Shown here one piece after another: positions 13,014 through 13,198 of a stretch of 13,198 bases of DNA. The notes under the pieces are model-generated. The model did not search any database and was not told where the DNA came from. It saw only the letters and a program-made list of their open reading frames with translations. The position numbers were made by a program, and so were the translations under genes. Positions within the stretch are counted from its first letter, which is position 1. The number at the start of each line of letters is the position of its first letter. Source of the stretch: Holosporales bacterium (GTDB lineage: Bacteria > Pseudomonadota > Alphaproteobacteria > BNTO01); assembly GCA_031265645.1 (NCBI GenBank), contig JAISCJ010000054.1, positions 1-13,198 on the forward strand. Direction: 5' to 3'.

Positions 13014-13198
13014 GATACGCACATACGGAAAAACTTGGTGGGGACAGAAGTGGCTAGAAGCCTTTAACGGCATTTCGGATGAAAACCGCCTGCCTCGGGG
13101 ACGGTCGTACTCAAACAGAGGTCGTGTGCACCATGTTCAAATTACGAAGAACATAGTATCTGCCCTAGTTGATGGATCGAGATCTACTCCATATAAGG
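13012..13198 (+). CDS. SWIM zinc-finger family protein, N-terminal part (3' end outside window)
   Basis: Sixty-two codons are visible: YGKTWWGQKWLEAFNG, then ENRLPRGRSYSNRGRVHHVQ and ALVDGSRSTPYK. This TWWG.xW / NRLPRGR.Y / V.GSR..PY pattern is the conserved beginning of the SWIM-domain proteins that usually sit beside an SNF2-type helicase gene and are presumed to act with it on DNA or chromatin-like substrates. The zinc-binding CxC...CxH motif itself would lie beyond the window, so the identification rests on the N-terminal signature. ATG 13012 is the first start in the open frame; there is no Shine-Dalgarno and the upstream bases belong to repeat B. A helicase gene is expected downstream, but cannot be seen. 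Confidence 0.7.
   Translation, partial: MIRTYGKTWWGQKWLEAFNGISDENRLPRGRSYSNRGRVHHVQITKNIVSALVDGSRSTPYK

Overview
The window looks like the chromosome of an AT-rich alphaproteobacterium, most likely a host-associated or intracellular one of the Holosporales/Rickettsiales kind. The dCTP deaminase fragment at the left edge is of the alphaproteobacterial type, a small regulator has a GcrA/SANT-like helix-turn-helix, FtsE and the Ala/Glu-tailed ribosomal protein L9 fit the same group, and there is a high share of secreted or envelope proteins with no obvious family. The lineage is inferred from protein motifs only; no rRNA is present.

Left part (1-2754). The 3' end of dcd (+) runs tail-to-tail into a minus-strand row: a GcrA-like DNA-binding protein, a small secreted protein, and a class-I amidotransferase-fold protein of the C26/PuuD family. 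This last protein has Asn where the catalytic Cys should be. Upstream of the regulator are nested symmetric sequences that could be its operator.

Middle (2585-7470). ftsE (-) has no ftsX after it. Instead there is a 335-base gap that folds well on the minus strand (candidate structured RNA). A 587-base gap then leads to a plus-strand SEC-C zinc-motif protein with an acidic linker and a helical C-terminal domain. Convergent to it is an rplI-exonuclease pair: ribosomal protein L9 followed 12 bases later by a stand-alone PolA-type 5' nuclease with no polymerase domain.

Right part (7522-13198). Two secreted proteins are divergently transcribed from an AT-rich promoter region: an unknown 265-residue protein (-) and a Ser-rich protein ending in a circularly permuted papain-like (YiiX/NlpC-P60-like) domain (+), a reasonable candidate effector or wall hydrolase. 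Then comes a minus-strand pair: a membrane protein like the front half of FlaA1/CapD sugar-modifying enzymes but lacking the catalytic domain, and a beta-barrel outer-membrane protein whose signal peptide sits behind an odd 60-residue leader. Part of that leader (encoded at 11172-11212) recurs as a stray fragment at 3898-3938. The window ends inside the start of a SWIM zinc-finger family gene, preceded by a diverged duplication of its own leader.

The most notable items are the active-site-less C26 protein, the candidate RNA after ftsE, the dispersed coding-like repeat, the permuted papain-fold secreted protein and the truncated FlaA1-like protein. No tRNA, rRNA, CRISPR array or intact insertion sequence was found.
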